A stretch of DNA of 64,000 nucleotides from the NCBI RefSeq assembly GCF_000023325.1, contig NC_012785.1, positions 930,001 to 994,000 of the forward strand, given 5' to 3'. Origin of the DNA: Kosmotoga olearia TBF 19.5.1. GTDB taxonomy: Bacteria > Thermotogota > Thermotogae > Petrotogales > Kosmotogaceae. The position numbers were made by a program, and so were the translations under genes. A model generated the notes under the pieces. That model worked only from the letters and a program-made list of their open reading frames with translations. It did not search any database and was not told the origin of the DNA. Positions 18,729-28,565 of this stretch are shown here, in pieces (position 1 is the first letter of the stretch; the number at the start of each line of letters is the position of its first letter).

Positions 18729-19172
18729 ATGGAGAGAACATTTGTTTATTTGAAACCAAATACGATACAGAGGCAATTGATCGGGGAAGTGATATCCAGA
18801 TTTGAAAGGAAAGGGCTGAAAATCGTAGCTTTAAAAATGCTGAAAATGACAATGGAGCAGGCGGAGAAACTCTACGAGGAACACAAAGGGAAGGATTTCT
18901 ATAAGCCGCTTCTGAAGTTTGTTACCTCCGGTCCAATAGTTGCGATGATCCTTGAGGGACCCCGGGCTGTTGAGGTTGTTCGCCATGTTATAGGAAAAAC
19001 GGATCCTCTTGAAGCTAACAGCGGGACGATCAGGGGAGAATTCGGAGTCACGATAAGAAAGAACATAGTCCATGCTTCCGACAGTCCCGAGCATGCCAAA
19101 CACGAAATGTCGATTTTCTTCGATACCAGTGAAATCGTGGATTATAAGCTCTTACTAGAGGAACAATTCTGA
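18729..19172 (+). CDS. ndk: Nucleoside diphosphate kinase
   Basis: A 147-residue enzyme that equilibrates nucleoside di- and triphosphates. The sequence opens with RTFVYLKPNTIQR (usually RT...iKPDav.R) and continues with FTSGPIVAMILEGPRAVEVV. The active-site block NIVHASDSPEHAKHEMSIFF contains the phosphorylated His. The ATG at 18729 has GGGAGGG at the right distance; an upstream in-frame ATG at 18696 lacks one. The stop overlaps the next gene by 1 bp. A plausible promoter (CTGAAA, 18 bp, TATGAT) overlaps the divergent holB promoter. Confidence 0.97.
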   Translation: MERTFVYLKPNTIQRQLIGEVISRFERKGLKIVALKMLKMTMEQAEKLYEEHKGKDFYKPLLKFVTSGPIVAMILEGPRAVEVVRHVIGKTDPLEANSGTIRGEFGVTIRKNIVHASDSPEHAKHEMSIFFDTSEIVDYKLLLEEQF

Positions 19173-20353
19173 TGGTCATAGCTGTTTTAAAAAAAGGAAA
19201 GGAAAAGAAGCTCCTCAACGGTTACCCGTGGGTTTTTGAAGATGAAATCAGTGAAGTTCAGGGTGAGCTAATCCTTGGCTCCCCGGTGAATGTTTTTTCG
19301 AATGATTGGGCCTTCGTGGGAAAAGGCTTATACAATCCCTTTTCGAACAGAAAGATAATGTTTCTGACCACTGAAGATGTAGAGTTAGACGAAAATTTTT
19401 TCAGAGAAAGATTATATAAAGCCCTGGAATGGAGAACACGTTTTTTTGATAAGCCCTATTACAGGTTATTTCACGGTGAAGCCGACGGAATTCCCGGGTT
19501 CATTGCCGACAGGTATGGTGAAGTTATAGTTGTACAGTTCAGAAATTCCATTGTAGAACTATTGAAAAAACAGCTGGTAAATTCTATCGTAGAGCTTCTT
19601 CTTCCTGCTGCGGTTTATGAGAGAAGCGATTTTGAAATGGGCACCGGTGAAGCTTTGCAAAGGGAAACGGGACTACTTTTTGGTGAGATAAAAACTCCAA
19701 TTGTTGAGGTCGAAGAGAATGGATTGAAGTATATCGTGAACTTTACAAACGGGCAAAAAACCGGGTTTTTCTTCGACCAAAGAGATTCGAGAAAAATGGC
19801 ACGGAAAATTGTAAAAAGATTCGCTTTCAAGAGAGCTCTCGATCTTTTTTCGTTTACCGGTGGTTTTGGAATAAATATGGCCAAAGCGGGTGCTGAAGTT
19901 GTTTGCGTCGATAAATCCGGTGAAGATCTAGAAGTAGCTGAACTCAACGCAGCGTTGAATGATGTAAAAGAACGCATGAGTTTTGTTCAGATGGACGTCT
20001 TCAAATATCTGAAATCTTTGGAAAAGAAGGAACAATTTGATATAGTTGTTTTAGATCCTCCATCGTTGATAAAAAGAAAGAAGGAACTTCGTAGAGGAAT
20101 AGAACTTTTAAAAGAATTAGTCTCTCTCTCCGTTCCGGTAGTTAAAAGCCACGGAGTAATTTGCCTTTGCAGTTGCGCTTATAATCTTGGGCTAGAACAT
20201 CTTATTGAAGCATTAAGAAAGGTATCTTTGGAATTAGACGTTCAGTATAAAAATATTGGGATAACCTACCAGTCTTTAGATCATCCCTGGGTTTTGCAAA
20301 TCCCGGAATCGCTTTATTTAAAGTGTGTGTGGACAGTTGTTGAAAAGAGGTGA
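19172..20353 (+). CDS. Class I SAM-dependent rRNA (cytosine-C5) methyltransferase, RlmI-like
   Basis: A 393-residue PUA-methyltransferase fusion of the RlmI/YccW group. An N-terminal PUA domain (about 1-70) opens with KKGKEKKLLNGYPWVFEDEI. The central EEHD-like region includes YRLFHGEADGIPGFIADRYG. The Rossmann domain has the SAM-binding motif ALDLFSFTGGFGINMAKAGA, motif IV VLDPPSL and CLCSCAYNL, where the second Cys is a candidate nucleophile. RlmI methylates a 23S rRNA cytosine; the exact target here is inferred. Its ATG overlaps the ndk stop. The last residues overlap the ribosome binding site of the next gene, suggesting coupled translation. Confidence 0.88.
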   Translation: MVIAVLKKGKEKKLLNGYPWVFEDEISEVQGELILGSPVNVFSNDWAFVGKGLYNPFSNRKIMFLTTEDVELDENFFRERLYKALEWRTRFFDKPYYRLFHGEADGIPGFIADRYGEVIVVQFRNSIVELLKKQLVNSIVELLLPAAVYERSDFEMGTGEALQRETGLLFGEIKTPIVEVEENGLKYIVNFTNGQKTGFFFDQRDSRKMARKIVKRFAFKRALDLFSFTGGFGINMAKAGAEVVCVDKSGEDLEVAELNAALNDVKERMSFVQMDVFKYLKSLEKKEQFDIVVLDPPSLIKRKKELRRGIELLKELVSLSVPVVKSHGVICLCSCAYNLGLEHLIEALRKVSLELDVQYKNIGITYQSLDHPWVLQIPESLYLKCVWTVVEKR

Positions 20354-20358
20354 TAGAG

Positions 20359-21168
20359 GTGCCAGCTATATGGACCCACCTCATTCACGGTGACAGGGTT
20401 TTAAGAGAATTGAATATCGGTTTTGAAGAGGATTCCCTTTTCCTGTTCCATCTGGGAACCCAGGGACCTAATGTTTTCTTTTACCACGAGAATGAAGAAT
20501 ACAAAACCGCAGGTCACAGACTGCATAATCACAAGTGCGGTAAGTTTCTCTCCTACCTTTCAGAAAATTTATTTGAAGATTTTAGTCCCTATGTATACGG
20601 CATAATCTGTCATCACACACTAGATAGATTGACTCATCCATACATAATCTCACGTGCTGGAAACAGCAGCAAACATACCGATCTTGAAGAGGTAATAGAC
20701 ATTCAAATGGTAAAACGTTTCTTAAAAATTTCCATCGATACATTGAATCCACTGGGAATATTGCCTAAAGAGGTCCCTGAAATCATCGATCAGCTTTATG
20801 CAACATTCCTTTATGATGTTTTCAGAATAGACGGCATAAGCTTTTCTGAAGCTTACGGTAGAATGAGAGAAATGCTAACGCGAAAAGACCGCTCAGCTTT
20901 AGCGAATATCTTCAGAGGATTCACAAAGATATTTACACCTGGAAGTTCCCAAAAACAGCTGTTACTGAACGAAGACGTGTTGAACCTCAACAAGCGTTCC
21001 TGGTATCATCCAACCACCGGCTGGGAAAGCCGGGCCACTTTCCTTGAGTTATTTGATAATGCCGTTGAAGAAGCTGCTAAGATAATTCTCCCTTCTCTGA
21101 AGACTCATCGACCACCACAAATCCCCGATTTTTCATTCATGACGAATCTTCCATGCGTAGATTATTGA
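20359..21168 (+). CDS. Zinc-dependent phospholipase C-like protein
   Basis: A 269-residue protein of the zinc-dependent phospholipase C-like family (PF00882 type), often uncharacterised in bacteria. The scaffold of metal-binding His/Asp residues is visible: WTHLIHGDRVL at the N terminus, then GTQGPNVFFYH, HRLHNHKCGKFLSYL and ICHHTLDRLTHPYI. There is no signal peptide, so a cytoplasmic role is likely. I choose the GTG at 20359, six bases after AGAGGTGAT; the open frame extends to 20350. The gene sits between an rRNA methyltransferase and glgD, which gives no functional clue. Substrate unknown. Confidence 0.75.
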   Translation: MPAIWTHLIHGDRVLRELNIGFEEDSLFLFHLGTQGPNVFFYHENEEYKTAGHRLHNHKCGKFLSYLSENLFEDFSPYVYGIICHHTLDRLTHPYIISRAGNSSKHTDLEEVIDIQMVKRFLKISIDTLNPLGILPKEVPEIIDQLYATFLYDVFRIDGISFSEAYGRMREMLTRKDRSALANIFRGFTKIFTPGSSQKQLLLNEDVLNLNKRSWYHPTTGWESRATFLELFDNAVEEAAKIILPSLKTHRPPQIPDFSFMTNLPCVDY

Positions 21169-21178
21169 GGTGATAATT

Positions 21179-22303
21179 GTGAAAGTCCTTGGATTGGTTA
21201 TGGCAAATCACCGCGCAGAAACCCTCAGACCCTTAACAAAGAAGCGTACGAGTGCAGCTTTACCGGTTTTCGGAAAATACAGAGCCATCGACTTTACGTT
21301 GAGCAATATGGTTAATGCCGGTATATCAAAGATTGGAATAGTTACTCAATACAGTCCCCGGAGCCTTATGGATCATCTCGGCTCAGGAAAGGAATGGGAT
21401 CTCGACAGAAAAAGAGGAGGTCTTTTTATACTCCAGCCTTACGATACAGCATCCAAAGAAACTCTTGGATATGTAGGAAGTGCTGATGCCCTTTTTCAGA
21501 ACATGACCATATTGAAAAGAGGAAATGAAGACTACACTCTTATCAGTGATGGTGACAGTATATACAAGATCGATTTCAGCAAAATGTTCAGAGCACATAT
21601 CGAAACTGGAGCTGATATAACAGTTTTAACCGCAAGATCTGAATTTGTAAAGCATCAAGCCGTTCACCAGAAAACCATTTCCGACGAAACGGGAAGAGTC
21701 GTTGAATGGAAAATGGAAGACGAAAACATTGAAAATGAAAAATTTTCCGTTCCTCTCGGCGTTTACTTCATGAACAAATTCCTTCTGAGAGAATTGCTTT
21801 ATGCGAATGTTCCCGAAGGTAAGGTAGATTTCGTCAAGGATATCATCGCGTCCAATGTAGATTCACTCAGAGTAGTTGAGTATAGATTTGAAGGATACTG
21901 GAGAAACCTTAAATGTGGTTTGGATTGTTATTATAAAACCAATTTAGACATACTCTCTGAAGAAGTAAGGCAAGAACTTTTTTACCAGCACGGAAAGATC
22001 TACACCAAGCTAAAAGATTTGCCACCACCGAAGATAACCGGTACAGCACGGGTTTCAAATTCCATGATAAGCGATGGTTCCATTATATCCGGACGGATCC
22101 ATAACTCCGTTCTCTTCAGAAACGTTAAGGTACTTGCGGGAGCTATTGTGAAAAATTCGGTAGTACTTGAAGGCTGTCTCATAGAAGAAGGTGCTTACGT
22201 TGAAAATGCGGTGTTAGATAAGAATACAGTGATACGGTCTGGAAGAAGATTTATTGGGTCTCCTGAGAAACCAGCTATTGCAGAAAAGTTCGCGGTTTTA
22301 TGA
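21179..22303 (+). CDS. glgD: GlgD-type glucose-1-phosphate adenylyltransferase subunit
   Basis: A 374-residue protein of the ADP-glucose pyrophosphorylase family, in the GlgD branch. The nucleotidyl-transferase signature is altered at the N terminus: [20 protein letters not shown] replaces the catalytic G-G-x-G-T-R-L of GlgC. The rest of the fold remains ([28 protein letters not shown]), with a C-terminal left-handed beta-helix of hexapeptide repeats. GlgD usually acts as the regulatory partner of GlgC. Start: GTG at 21179 after GAGGTGATAATT. glgC follows after 10 bp. Together they would supply ADP-glucose for glycogen. Confidence 0.92.
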   Translation: MKVLGLVMANHRAETLRPLTKKRTSAALPVFGKYRAIDFTLSNMVNAGISKIGIVTQYSPRSLMDHLGSGKEWDLDRKRGGLFILQPYDTASKETLGYVGSADALFQNMTILKRGNEDYTLISDGDSIYKIDFSKMFRAHIETGADITVLTARSEFVKHQAVHQKTISDETGRVVEWKMEDENIENEKFSVPLGVYFMNKFLLRELLYANVPEGKVDFVKDIIASNVDSLRVVEYRFEGYWRNLKCGLDCYYKTNLDILSEEVRQELFYQHGKIYTKLKDLPPPKITGTARVSNSMISDGSIISGRIHNSVLFRNVKVLAGAIVKNSVVLEGCLIEEGAYVENAVLDKNTVIRSGRRFIGSPEKPAIAEKFAVL

Positions 22304-22313
22304 GGTGATACGA

Positions 22314-23585
22314 ATGGCAAACAGAACCGTTGCTCTCATTCTCGCCGGGGGACAAGGGACCAGATTGGGATTGTTCACAGAAGAAATGGCAAAACCCGCT
22401 GTTCCTTTCGGTGGGAAATACAGAATAATTGATTTTACTTTAAGTAACTGCGTAAATTCAGGTATATACAACGTTGGGGTTCTGACGCAGTATCGGCCTC
22501 ATACACTCAGTAAACACATTGGGATTGGCAGACCATGGGATCTAGATAGAAAAGACGGTGGCGTTGTAATACTACCACCTTATAAGGGACGAGAGGATTC
22601 TGATTGGTATTCCGGAACAGCCAACGCGGTTTTTCAAAATATAGATTATGTTGACGACTTCGATCCAGAACTTGTCCTTATACTATCTGGTGATCATATC
22701 TATGCTATGGATTACAATGAACTCATAGATTTCCATTATTCGAAAGCTGCCGATGGTACGATCGCCTGTATGAGGGTTCCTATGTCCGAGGCTTCGAGAT
22801 TTGGAATCGTTGTAACTGACTTCAATGAGAGAATCGTTGAATTCCAAGAAAAACCAAAAGAACCAAGATCAAATCTGGCATCCCTCGGTATCTACGTTTT
22901 TAAATGGAAATTCCTGAAAAAAATGCTTATAGAAGATGAAAAAGATCCCAACAGTTTCCATGATTTTGGTAAGAACATACTGCCAAGAATTGTTGAAGAA
23001 AATCAGGGTTCTCTGTTTGCTTTCCCTTTCGAAGGATACTGGCGAGATGTTGGAACCATAAGGTCTTTATGGGAAGCCAATCTGGAGTTGACACGTCCGC
23101 TTCCTCCTCTTAATCTCCATGATCCAACGTGGAGATTTTATACTCATACCGAGGAATATCCACCAGCTTTCGTTGCTAACGACGCAAATATTCGGAATTC
23201 ATTGGTCAGTGAAGGAGCTGTTATTCACGGATATGTGGAGAACTCCGTTATTTTTCAGGGAGTTTATATTGCACCGAACGTTACAATAAAAAACTCCGTG
23301 ATTATGACCAATACTATAATCGAAGAGAATTGTGTTATCGATAAGGGAATCATAGGTGAGAACAGCATCATACGAAACGGCACTCATCTCGGAGAAGGTG
23401 AAGAAAAAGAGAACAATATGTTCCCGGATATATACAACGCTGGGCTTGTTGTTGTCGGCTCCGATGTCGTTATTCCTTCTGGAAGGCGTGTTGGAAAGAA
23501 CGTTGCTATATGGAATCACGTAAAAGAATCCGATATAGATGGTGACATCAACAGTGGCGAAACTGTCTTTCCAAAAAACAGATAG
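22314..23585 (+). CDS. glgC: Glucose-1-phosphate adenylyltransferase, catalytic GlgC
   Basis: A 423-residue enzyme making ADP-glucose from glucose-1-phosphate and ATP, the committed step of glycogen synthesis. The intact catalytic motif [20 protein letters not shown] is followed by [32 protein letters not shown] and the sugar-phosphate motif [11 protein letters not shown]. Hexapeptide repeats fill the C-terminal 120 residues. The ATG at 22314 follows GAGGTGATACGA. The open frame reaches 22254, but that part overlaps glgD and lacks a ribosome binding site. No glgA or branching enzyme is present nearby. Confidence 0.96.
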   Translation: MANRTVALILAGGQGTRLGLFTEEMAKPAVPFGGKYRIIDFTLSNCVNSGIYNVGVLTQYRPHTLSKHIGIGRPWDLDRKDGGVVILPPYKGREDSDWYSGTANAVFQNIDYVDDFDPELVLILSGDHIYAMDYNELIDFHYSKAADGTIACMRVPMSEASRFGIVVTDFNERIVEFQEKPKEPRSNLASLGIYVFKWKFLKKMLIEDEKDPNSFHDFGKNILPRIVEENQGSLFAFPFEGYWRDVGTIRSLWEANLELTRPLPPLNLHDPTWRFYTHTEEYPPAFVANDANIRNSLVSEGAVIHGYVENSVIFQGVYIAPNVTIKNSVIMTNTIIEENCVIDKGIIGENSIIRNGTHLGEGEEKENNMFPDIYNAGLVVVGSDVVIPSGRRVGKNVAIWNHVKESDIDGDINSGETVFPKNR

Positions 23586-23934
23586 AAAAAATGGAATTTC
23601 TTTGATTTTCACCTCACTGTGTCTGGCACTCACAGTGATTTTAGTTGCTATGATATGGTTCCTCGACAGTTATACAAAAAAACAGGAAAAACTCGTTGAA
23701 GATACCTTTAAACTAAGTCTTGATATAAGGAGTATTTTCCATACATTCCCGAATAACGCAAATAAAACAACAGAAATCACCACAGAAACCATCTATCAAA
23801 ACGATACAAAAATAGAGATTCTTTCTGTTAAAATAAATACACCTGAGCAAGGTGTCACATTCGAATTCATAGGCTCTATCGAACCCTTAGATACAGGGGA
23901 AGGAGAAAAAAACAAAAAAGGAAGAAGGAGGTAG
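23539..23934 (+). CDS. Hypothetical small single-pass membrane protein
   Basis: Not recognised. An open frame of up to 131 residues overlaps the last 47 bp of glgC. It has one clear membrane segment (about residues 23-45, [20 protein letters not shown]), a Lys-rich coiled stretch and a polar C-terminal part. The end is basic (KNKKGRRR) and overlaps the ribosome binding site (GGAGG) of the next gene. It may be a membrane-anchored accessory of the secreted nucleotidase that starts 6 bp later. The start is uncertain because no ribosome binding site precedes the ATG at 23539; internal starts are possible. Confidence 0.55.
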   Translation: MVTSTVAKLSFQKTDRKNGISLIFTSLCLALTVILVAMIWFLDSYTKKQEKLVEDTFKLSLDIRSIFHTFPNNANKTTEITTETIYQNDTKIEILSVKINTPEQGVTFEFIGSIEPLDTGEGEKNKKGRRR

Positions 23935-23939
23935 GGAAA

Positions 23940-25421
23940 ATGAGAAAACTGCTTCTAGTATCGCTATTAGTACTCATTGCGGTATTTGTTCTTGCAGAAA
24001 AGATAACCATCCTGCACATCAACGACACACACGGGCATGCATGGACTTTTAGTGAATGGAAAAATCCCGATATAGGTGGTTTTGCTTTGATTGCAACCCT
24101 GGTTGATCAATTCAGGAAAGAGAATCCCAATACGTTGTTTTTGCACGCTGGCGATCTCAATACCGGTGTACCTGAATCCGACCTCATAGACGCCGCAGCG
24201 GATATCGTTGCATTGAACCTCATGGGACTGGATGCGATCGTCCTTGGAAACCATGAATTCGACAACCCACCGGAAGTTCTGGCAAAACAGATAAAATGGG
24301 CTCACTTCCCATTCTTGAGTGCAAACATTTATAAAGATGGAAAACCTGCTTTCACCCCTTACATAATTAAAGAAGTCGGTGGATTGAAAGTTGCGATCGT
24401 TGGTTTCACCACCGAGGAAACGGAAATCCTCGAAGCCCTTTATGCTCAAGGTTATGAATGGAAGAGTGTCATCGAAGTCGCCAAGGAATTGGTTCCTGAA
24501 CTGAAAAAACAGGCAGACCTTGTTATTGCCCTAACACATCTTGGTACTGGCAAACCTATCGTAGGTGTTAACTCTATCGAACTCGCTGAACAAGTTGATG
24601 GCATAGATGTCATTGTTGACGGTCACAGTCATTCTCTTCTCACCGAACCAATGGTTGTAAATGAAACTCTCATCATTCAAGCTGGAGAATGGGGCAAATA
24701 CCTCGGTAAGCTCGATCTCGAAGTAGAAAATGGCGGAATCGTTTTCGTCAGCTACGAATCCATCCCGATAAAGAAAGCCAATATAGAATCCAACAGAGCT
24801 GTTGATATCGTTCTTGATTATTTCAAGAAGCTTGGGGATGAAAAACTCGATACCGTTGTTGGTGAAACCAAGATTCTGCTTGAAGGAACAAGAGCAATAA
24901 TCAGAAATCAGGATACAAATCTCGGTCACCTTGTAGCTGATGCCATGGTCTGGAAGACTGGTGCCGACCTCGCCATAACCAACGCAGGTGGAATCAGAGC
25001 CTCAATTCAGCCCGGACCGATAACATACCGCGATATTCTCAAGGTTCTTCCGTTTGGCAATACCCTTTACATCATAAAGATCACAGGGGAACAGTTGATG
25101 GAAGTACTCAAATACACCACAACGATTCCAGCTGGAAAAGGTGCCAGACCACAAGTAGCAAATCTTAGCTACAAAATTGAAAACGGCGAGGTCAAGGATG
25201 TTATGATCAAAGGAGAGCCAATAGATCTCAGTAAGACCTACACTCTCGTTACAAACAACTATATGGCTGCCGGTGGAGACGGTTACAAAATGCTCAAAGG
25301 ACTCGAAGGTTATGACACCGGATTCGTCCTTGCCGATGTCGTCATGGAATATATCTCTGAAATCAGCCCGATTACCGAGTACGACGATGCTCCAAGGGTA
25401 ATAAAAGTCGAAGCTGAATAA
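23940..25421 (+). CDS. Secreted 5'-nucleotidase / 2',3'-cyclic phosphodiesterase family protein
   Basis: A 493-residue UshA-type protein. It begins with a signal peptide (MRKLLLVSLLVLIAVFVLA). The calcineurin-like metallophosphatase domain carries ILHINDTHGH, FLHAGDLNTG, VLGNHEFD, LTHLG and DGHSHS. The C-terminal 5'-nucleotidase domain has ITNAGGIRASI and NNYMAAGGDGY. The family strips phosphate from extracellular nucleotides so nucleoside and phosphate can be imported; the exact substrate range is not visible. It should act in the periplasm. GGAGG precedes the ATG. It is the last gene of the ndk-to-nucleotidase run and is followed by hairpins. Confidence 0.93.
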   Translation: MRKLLLVSLLVLIAVFVLAEKITILHINDTHGHAWTFSEWKNPDIGGFALIATLVDQFRKENPNTLFLHAGDLNTGVPESDLIDAAADIVALNLMGLDAIVLGNHEFDNPPEVLAKQIKWAHFPFLSANIYKDGKPAFTPYIIKEVGGLKVAIVGFTTEETEILEALYAQGYEWKSVIEVAKELVPELKKQADLVIALTHLGTGKPIVGVNSIELAEQVDGIDVIVDGHSHSLLTEPMVVNETLIIQAGEWGKYLGKLDLEVENGGIVFVSYESIPIKKANIESNRAVDIVLDYFKKLGDEKLDTVVGETKILLEGTRAIIRNQDTNLGHLVADAMVWKTGADLAITNAGGIRASIQPGPITYRDILKVLPFGNTLYIIKITGEQLMEVLKYTTTIPAGKGARPQVANLSYKIENGEVKDVMIKGEPIDLSKTYTLVTNNYMAAGGDGYKMLKGLEGYDTGFVLADVVMEYISEISPITEYDDAPRVIKVEAE

Positions 25422-25502
25422 GCCAATTGAAAATGTCGCTGATTTGACATTTTAAAACCTCGAAAATTTGAGGAGTAGTTTATAAATATTTCCTGTATTA
25501 TA

Positions 25503-25526
25503 ATAGGGGCGTAAGCCCCTATTTTT
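25503..25526 (+). terminator. Intrinsic terminator between the nucleotidase gene and rnfC
   Basis: AGGGGC (25505-25510) and GCCCCT (25515-25520) form a perfect stem capped by a GTAA tetraloop, followed by ATTTTT. A weaker A/T-rich hairpin (stem 25430-25437 with 25446-25453) lies closer to the stop. A TATAAT overlaps the start of the stem but has no good -35. Confidence 0.8.
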
Positions 25527-25580
25527 CATTTCTTACCGGCGTTATCAATACATAAAATCTATTGGATAGAAAGGTGGTAG

Positions 25581-26906
25581 ATGATGGGACTGTTGAGCTT
25601 CAAAGGTGGGGTTCATCCGCCTGAGAAAAAAACTCTTTCTGAAGATGTTCCACTATCCAGAGCCCCACTACCAGGAAAGGTTTTTGTTTTCCTCGCCAAT
25701 CATGCAGGTGTACCCGCAAAACCAATTGTTCAACCCGGTGATGATGTCAAAACAGGACAGAAGATCGCTGAAGCTGCTGGTTTCATCTCGGCGAATTTAC
25801 ATTCCCCGGTTACAGGGAAGGTTGTGGAGATCTCCAAGATGTATCATCCTGTTCTCGGAAAACCTCAGGATGCAATTGTAATCGAAAAAACTAGCGACGA
25901 TGACTGGGAACTCCTCGAACCAGCAAAATCGTACGAAGAATTCAGTCGAGATGAAATCATAGAAAGAATTAAAGAAGCCGGTATAGTTGGTCTTGGTGGA
26001 GCCACATTTCCAACCCACGTTAAATTAAATCCACCTAAGGATAAGAAAATCGACGTTCTTATAATTAATGGTGCTGAATGTGAGCCTTATCTTACTGTTG
26101 ATTATCGTTTGATGCTGGAAATGTCAGAAAAGATTATTCGCGGGATTCGAGCATTAATGAAGGCACTTGGGGTTGAGAAAGCAATTATAGGTATAGAAGA
26201 TAACAAACCAAAAGCTATAAGAAGAATGAAAGAAGCCGCAGGTGATGGAATTGAGGTTAGAGTTCTTAAAACTAAGTATCCCCAGGGTGCTGAAAAACAG
26301 CTTATTTATGCCCTTACGAAAAGAATTGTTCCGTCTGGTGGTCTTCCAATGGACGTTGGTGTTGTTGTACAAAATGTTGGAACTGCCTTTGCTGTTTATG
26401 AAGCTATCGAACTGGGAAAACCTCTCATCGAGAGGGCTGTTACTGTAACCGGTGAAGGAGTTAAAAAACCCATAAACATTGTAGCGAGAATCGGGACCCT
26501 TGCCAGCGAGCTCATTGAATTGGCTGGTGGTATGGAAGCAAACGTCGATAGAGTTGTCTTTGGTGGTCCAATGATGGGAATAGCCGTTCCCAAAATAGAT
26601 ATTCCTGTGATGAAAGGAACTTCAGGTATCACGGTAATGACAAAAGAGGTTGTAGGAGAAAGGGAAAGCTTCCCCTGTATCAGATGTGGAGGATGTGTTA
26701 AAGCCTGCCCCATGTATCTACAACCTTTTCAGCTTTATCTTTACACCAGTAACAGGCTTTACGACAGAGCCGTTGATGAAGGACTTATGGACTGTATGGA
26801 ATGCGGAAGTTGTTCTTATGTTTGTCCAGCAAACATTGACCTTGTCAAGAGTTTTAAGCTGGCTAAAAAGGTTTACCGTGCGTTGAAAGGGGGAGCAAAA
26901 AAGTGA
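25581..26906 (+). CDS. rnfC: Rnf complex subunit RnfC (NADH-binding, two 4Fe-4S)
   Basis: A 441-residue peripheral subunit of the Rnf ferredoxin:NAD+ oxidoreductase, which couples electron transfer to Na+ or H+ pumping. The N-terminal barrel (about 1-110) contains VQPGDDVKTGQKIAEA. The NAD/FMN-binding fold has VGLGGATFPTHVKL and NGAECEPYLTVDYRLM. Two 4Fe-4S motifs follow: CIRCGGCVKACP and CMECGSCSYVCPANIDLV. Length is close to the short RnfC type without the long C-terminal repeat tail. AAAGGTGG precedes the tandem ATGATG start. First gene of the canonical C-D-G-E-A-B order. Confidence 0.96.
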   Translation: MMGLLSFKGGVHPPEKKTLSEDVPLSRAPLPGKVFVFLANHAGVPAKPIVQPGDDVKTGQKIAEAAGFISANLHSPVTGKVVEISKMYHPVLGKPQDAIVIEKTSDDDWELLEPAKSYEEFSRDEIIERIKEAGIVGLGGATFPTHVKLNPPKDKKIDVLIINGAECEPYLTVDYRLMLEMSEKIIRGIRALMKALGVEKAIIGIEDNKPKAIRRMKEAAGDGIEVRVLKTKYPQGAEKQLIYALTKRIVPSGGLPMDVGVVVQNVGTAFAVYEAIELGKPLIERAVTVTGEGVKKPINIVARIGTLASELIELAGGMEANVDRVVFGGPMMGIAVPKIDIPVMKGTSGITVMTKEVVGERESFPCIRCGGCVKACPMYLQPFQLYLYTSNRLYDRAVDEGLMDCMECGSCSYVCPANIDLVKSFKLAKKVYRALKGGAKK

Positions 26907-27844
26907 AGCTAAATGTTGCAGCAGCACCTCACCTACGATCAACCAATAGCGTACGGAAGATTATGATTGATGTTCTTATAGCGTTGTTGCCTGCCAGTGT
27001 GATGGCTGTAATACTGTTCGGTGCGAAAGCTTTGTTCCTGATAGTGTTCAGCGTTGTAACCGCAGAACTTTTGGACTTCTTTTTCATGAGAATTCTAAGA
27101 GGCAAAAAAGATTACAGACCGGACGGTAGTGCCGCGGTTACTGGCCTGCTTTTGGCTCTTAACCTTTCCCTGGCGGTGACATGGTGGCAAACCCTTGTTG
27201 GTATTATCGCGGCAATAGGGATTGCGAAAAATGTATTTGGCGGATTGGGAAAGAATATATGGAATCCAGCCCTGGTTGGACGTGTTTTCATGCTGATCTC
27301 TTTCCCGGTACAGATGACGACCTGGTACACACCCTTTGATTTGCAAACAACCGCCACACCAATGGCGTTGTTAAAAGACGGGAAGGAAACCATCTGGGGA
27401 ATCAGAGACCTTTTCCTCGGAACGGTTCCAGGTTCTCTGGGTGAAGTGAGTGCATTATTGTTGATTCTTGGTTTTGTATGGCTGGTAATTCGTAAAAGAA
27501 TAAAGCTTATGATACCGATCGCTTATGTGGGAAGCGTAGCCTTGATCTCGGCAATTTTCTACCTTGTGAACCCTGCATACGGGGATCCGTTGTACCACAT
27601 CTTTGGTGGCGGATTAATGCTTGGAGCGCTTTTCATGGCAACCGATATGGTCACAAGTCCTATGACACCGAAAGGGCAATGGATTTTCGGATTGGGTTGT
27701 GGTGTAATCACCATGGTTATCCGATATTTTGGAGGTTATCCAGAGGGTGTTTCCTTCTCAATCCTGATAATGAATTCCTTTGTGCCACTGATAGATTCTG
27801 TAACGCGCCCGAAGAGATTTGGCGAGGTGAAAGCCAATGCGTGA
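26903..27844 (+). CDS. rnfD: Rnf complex subunit RnfD (membrane, covalent FMN)
   Basis: A 313-residue integral membrane subunit related to NqrB, with about nine hydrophobic segments. Recognisable pieces are SVRKIMIDVLIALLPASVMA, the RPDGSAAVTGLLLALNL loop, and the flavin-attachment region ATDMVTSPMTPKGQ, in which a Thr binds FMN in this family. The GTG start overlaps the rnfC stop by 4 bp, and the end overlaps rnfG by 8 bp. Confidence 0.95.
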   Translation: MKLNVAAAPHLRSTNSVRKIMIDVLIALLPASVMAVILFGAKALFLIVFSVVTAELLDFFFMRILRGKKDYRPDGSAAVTGLLLALNLSLAVTWWQTLVGIIAAIGIAKNVFGGLGKNIWNPALVGRVFMLISFPVQMTTWYTPFDLQTTATPMALLKDGKETIWGIRDLFLGTVPGSLGEVSALLLILGFVWLVIRKRIKLMIPIAYVGSVALISAIFYLVNPAYGDPLYHIFGGGLMLGALFMATDMVTSPMTPKGQWIFGLGCGVITMVIRYFGGYPEGVSFSILIMNSFVPLIDSVTRPKRFGEVKANA

Positions 27845-28565
27845 GTATATCAAAACAGGACTAACACTCATGTTGATAACCCTCATAGCCGGTTTGGGAT
27901 TGTCACTTGTATATACACTCGTTAAAGAACCAATAGAAAAAGCAGAAATAAGTGCCAAAATAAAAGCAATAGAAAAAGTCCTGACAGATTCGAATACTGG
28001 TGAGCTTCTCATCGAAAGGTCGGCTATTCCAGAAACTGCTCAAGAACTTTCAAAGTACGAATGGCTTCCCTCAGGCTTCACACCGAAAGAAGGTTTCTTA
28101 TATATTTCATCCGATGGTAAAGGAAAAGTTCTGGCACCCGCTTATGTTTTCAGAGCAAAAGATGGCAGTAAGATATATATTCTCACCGGACAGGCCGTTG
28201 GTTACGGTGGAAATGTTATTACCATAGCAGCTTTTGTGGAAGATACTTCAGGTATCAGATTAAACGCTATCAAGGTTATTGAATACTCTCAAGAAACTCC
28301 TGGATTAGGAGCAAAAATAGCTGATGAAAACATACAGAAACGTTTCTATCCGATTTCAAAAGAAGGGCTTGAGAAACACCTGAAGGTTGATAAGGATTCC
28401 GGCAAAGGGGCTGTCAATGACGAAATGGAAATGGAAAGGCGCAGAAACACCGAAGGCATCATTCAAACAAGTGACGTGATGACCGGTGCGACAATAACCC
28501 CTAGAGCTGTTGTAACTTCAATCAATGCAATGTATGAGTTTCTCAAGAAGGCAGGTGTGAACTAA
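27837..28565 (+). CDS. rnfG: Rnf complex subunit RnfG (covalent FMN)
   Basis: A 242-residue subunit with one N-terminal membrane helix (TLMLITLIAGLGLSLVYTLV) and a periplasmic flavin domain, related to NqrC. The flavinylation motif S/T-G-A-T is present as DVMTGATITPRAVV near residue 220, so FMN would be linked to that Thr. Typical family pieces VIEYSQETPGLGAKIAD and VGYGGNVITIAAF are also visible. GAGGTGAAAGCC precedes the ATG. Its last base is shared with the rnfE start. Confidence 0.95.
   Translation: MREYIKTGLTLMLITLIAGLGLSLVYTLVKEPIEKAEISAKIKAIEKVLTDSNTGELLIERSAIPETAQELSKYEWLPSGFTPKEGFLYISSDGKGKVLAPAYVFRAKDGSKIYILTGQAVGYGGNVITIAAFVEDTSGIRLNAIKVIEYSQETPGLGAKIADENIQKRFYPISKEGLEKHLKVDKDSGKGAVNDEMEMERRRNTEGIIQTSDVMTGATITPRAVVTSINAMYEFLKKAGVN

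Noticed and set aside
25430-25504. Promoter for rnf at the TATAAT 25499-25504
   Set aside because: No -35 hexamer at a valid distance, and transcription from it would start inside the terminator hairpin.
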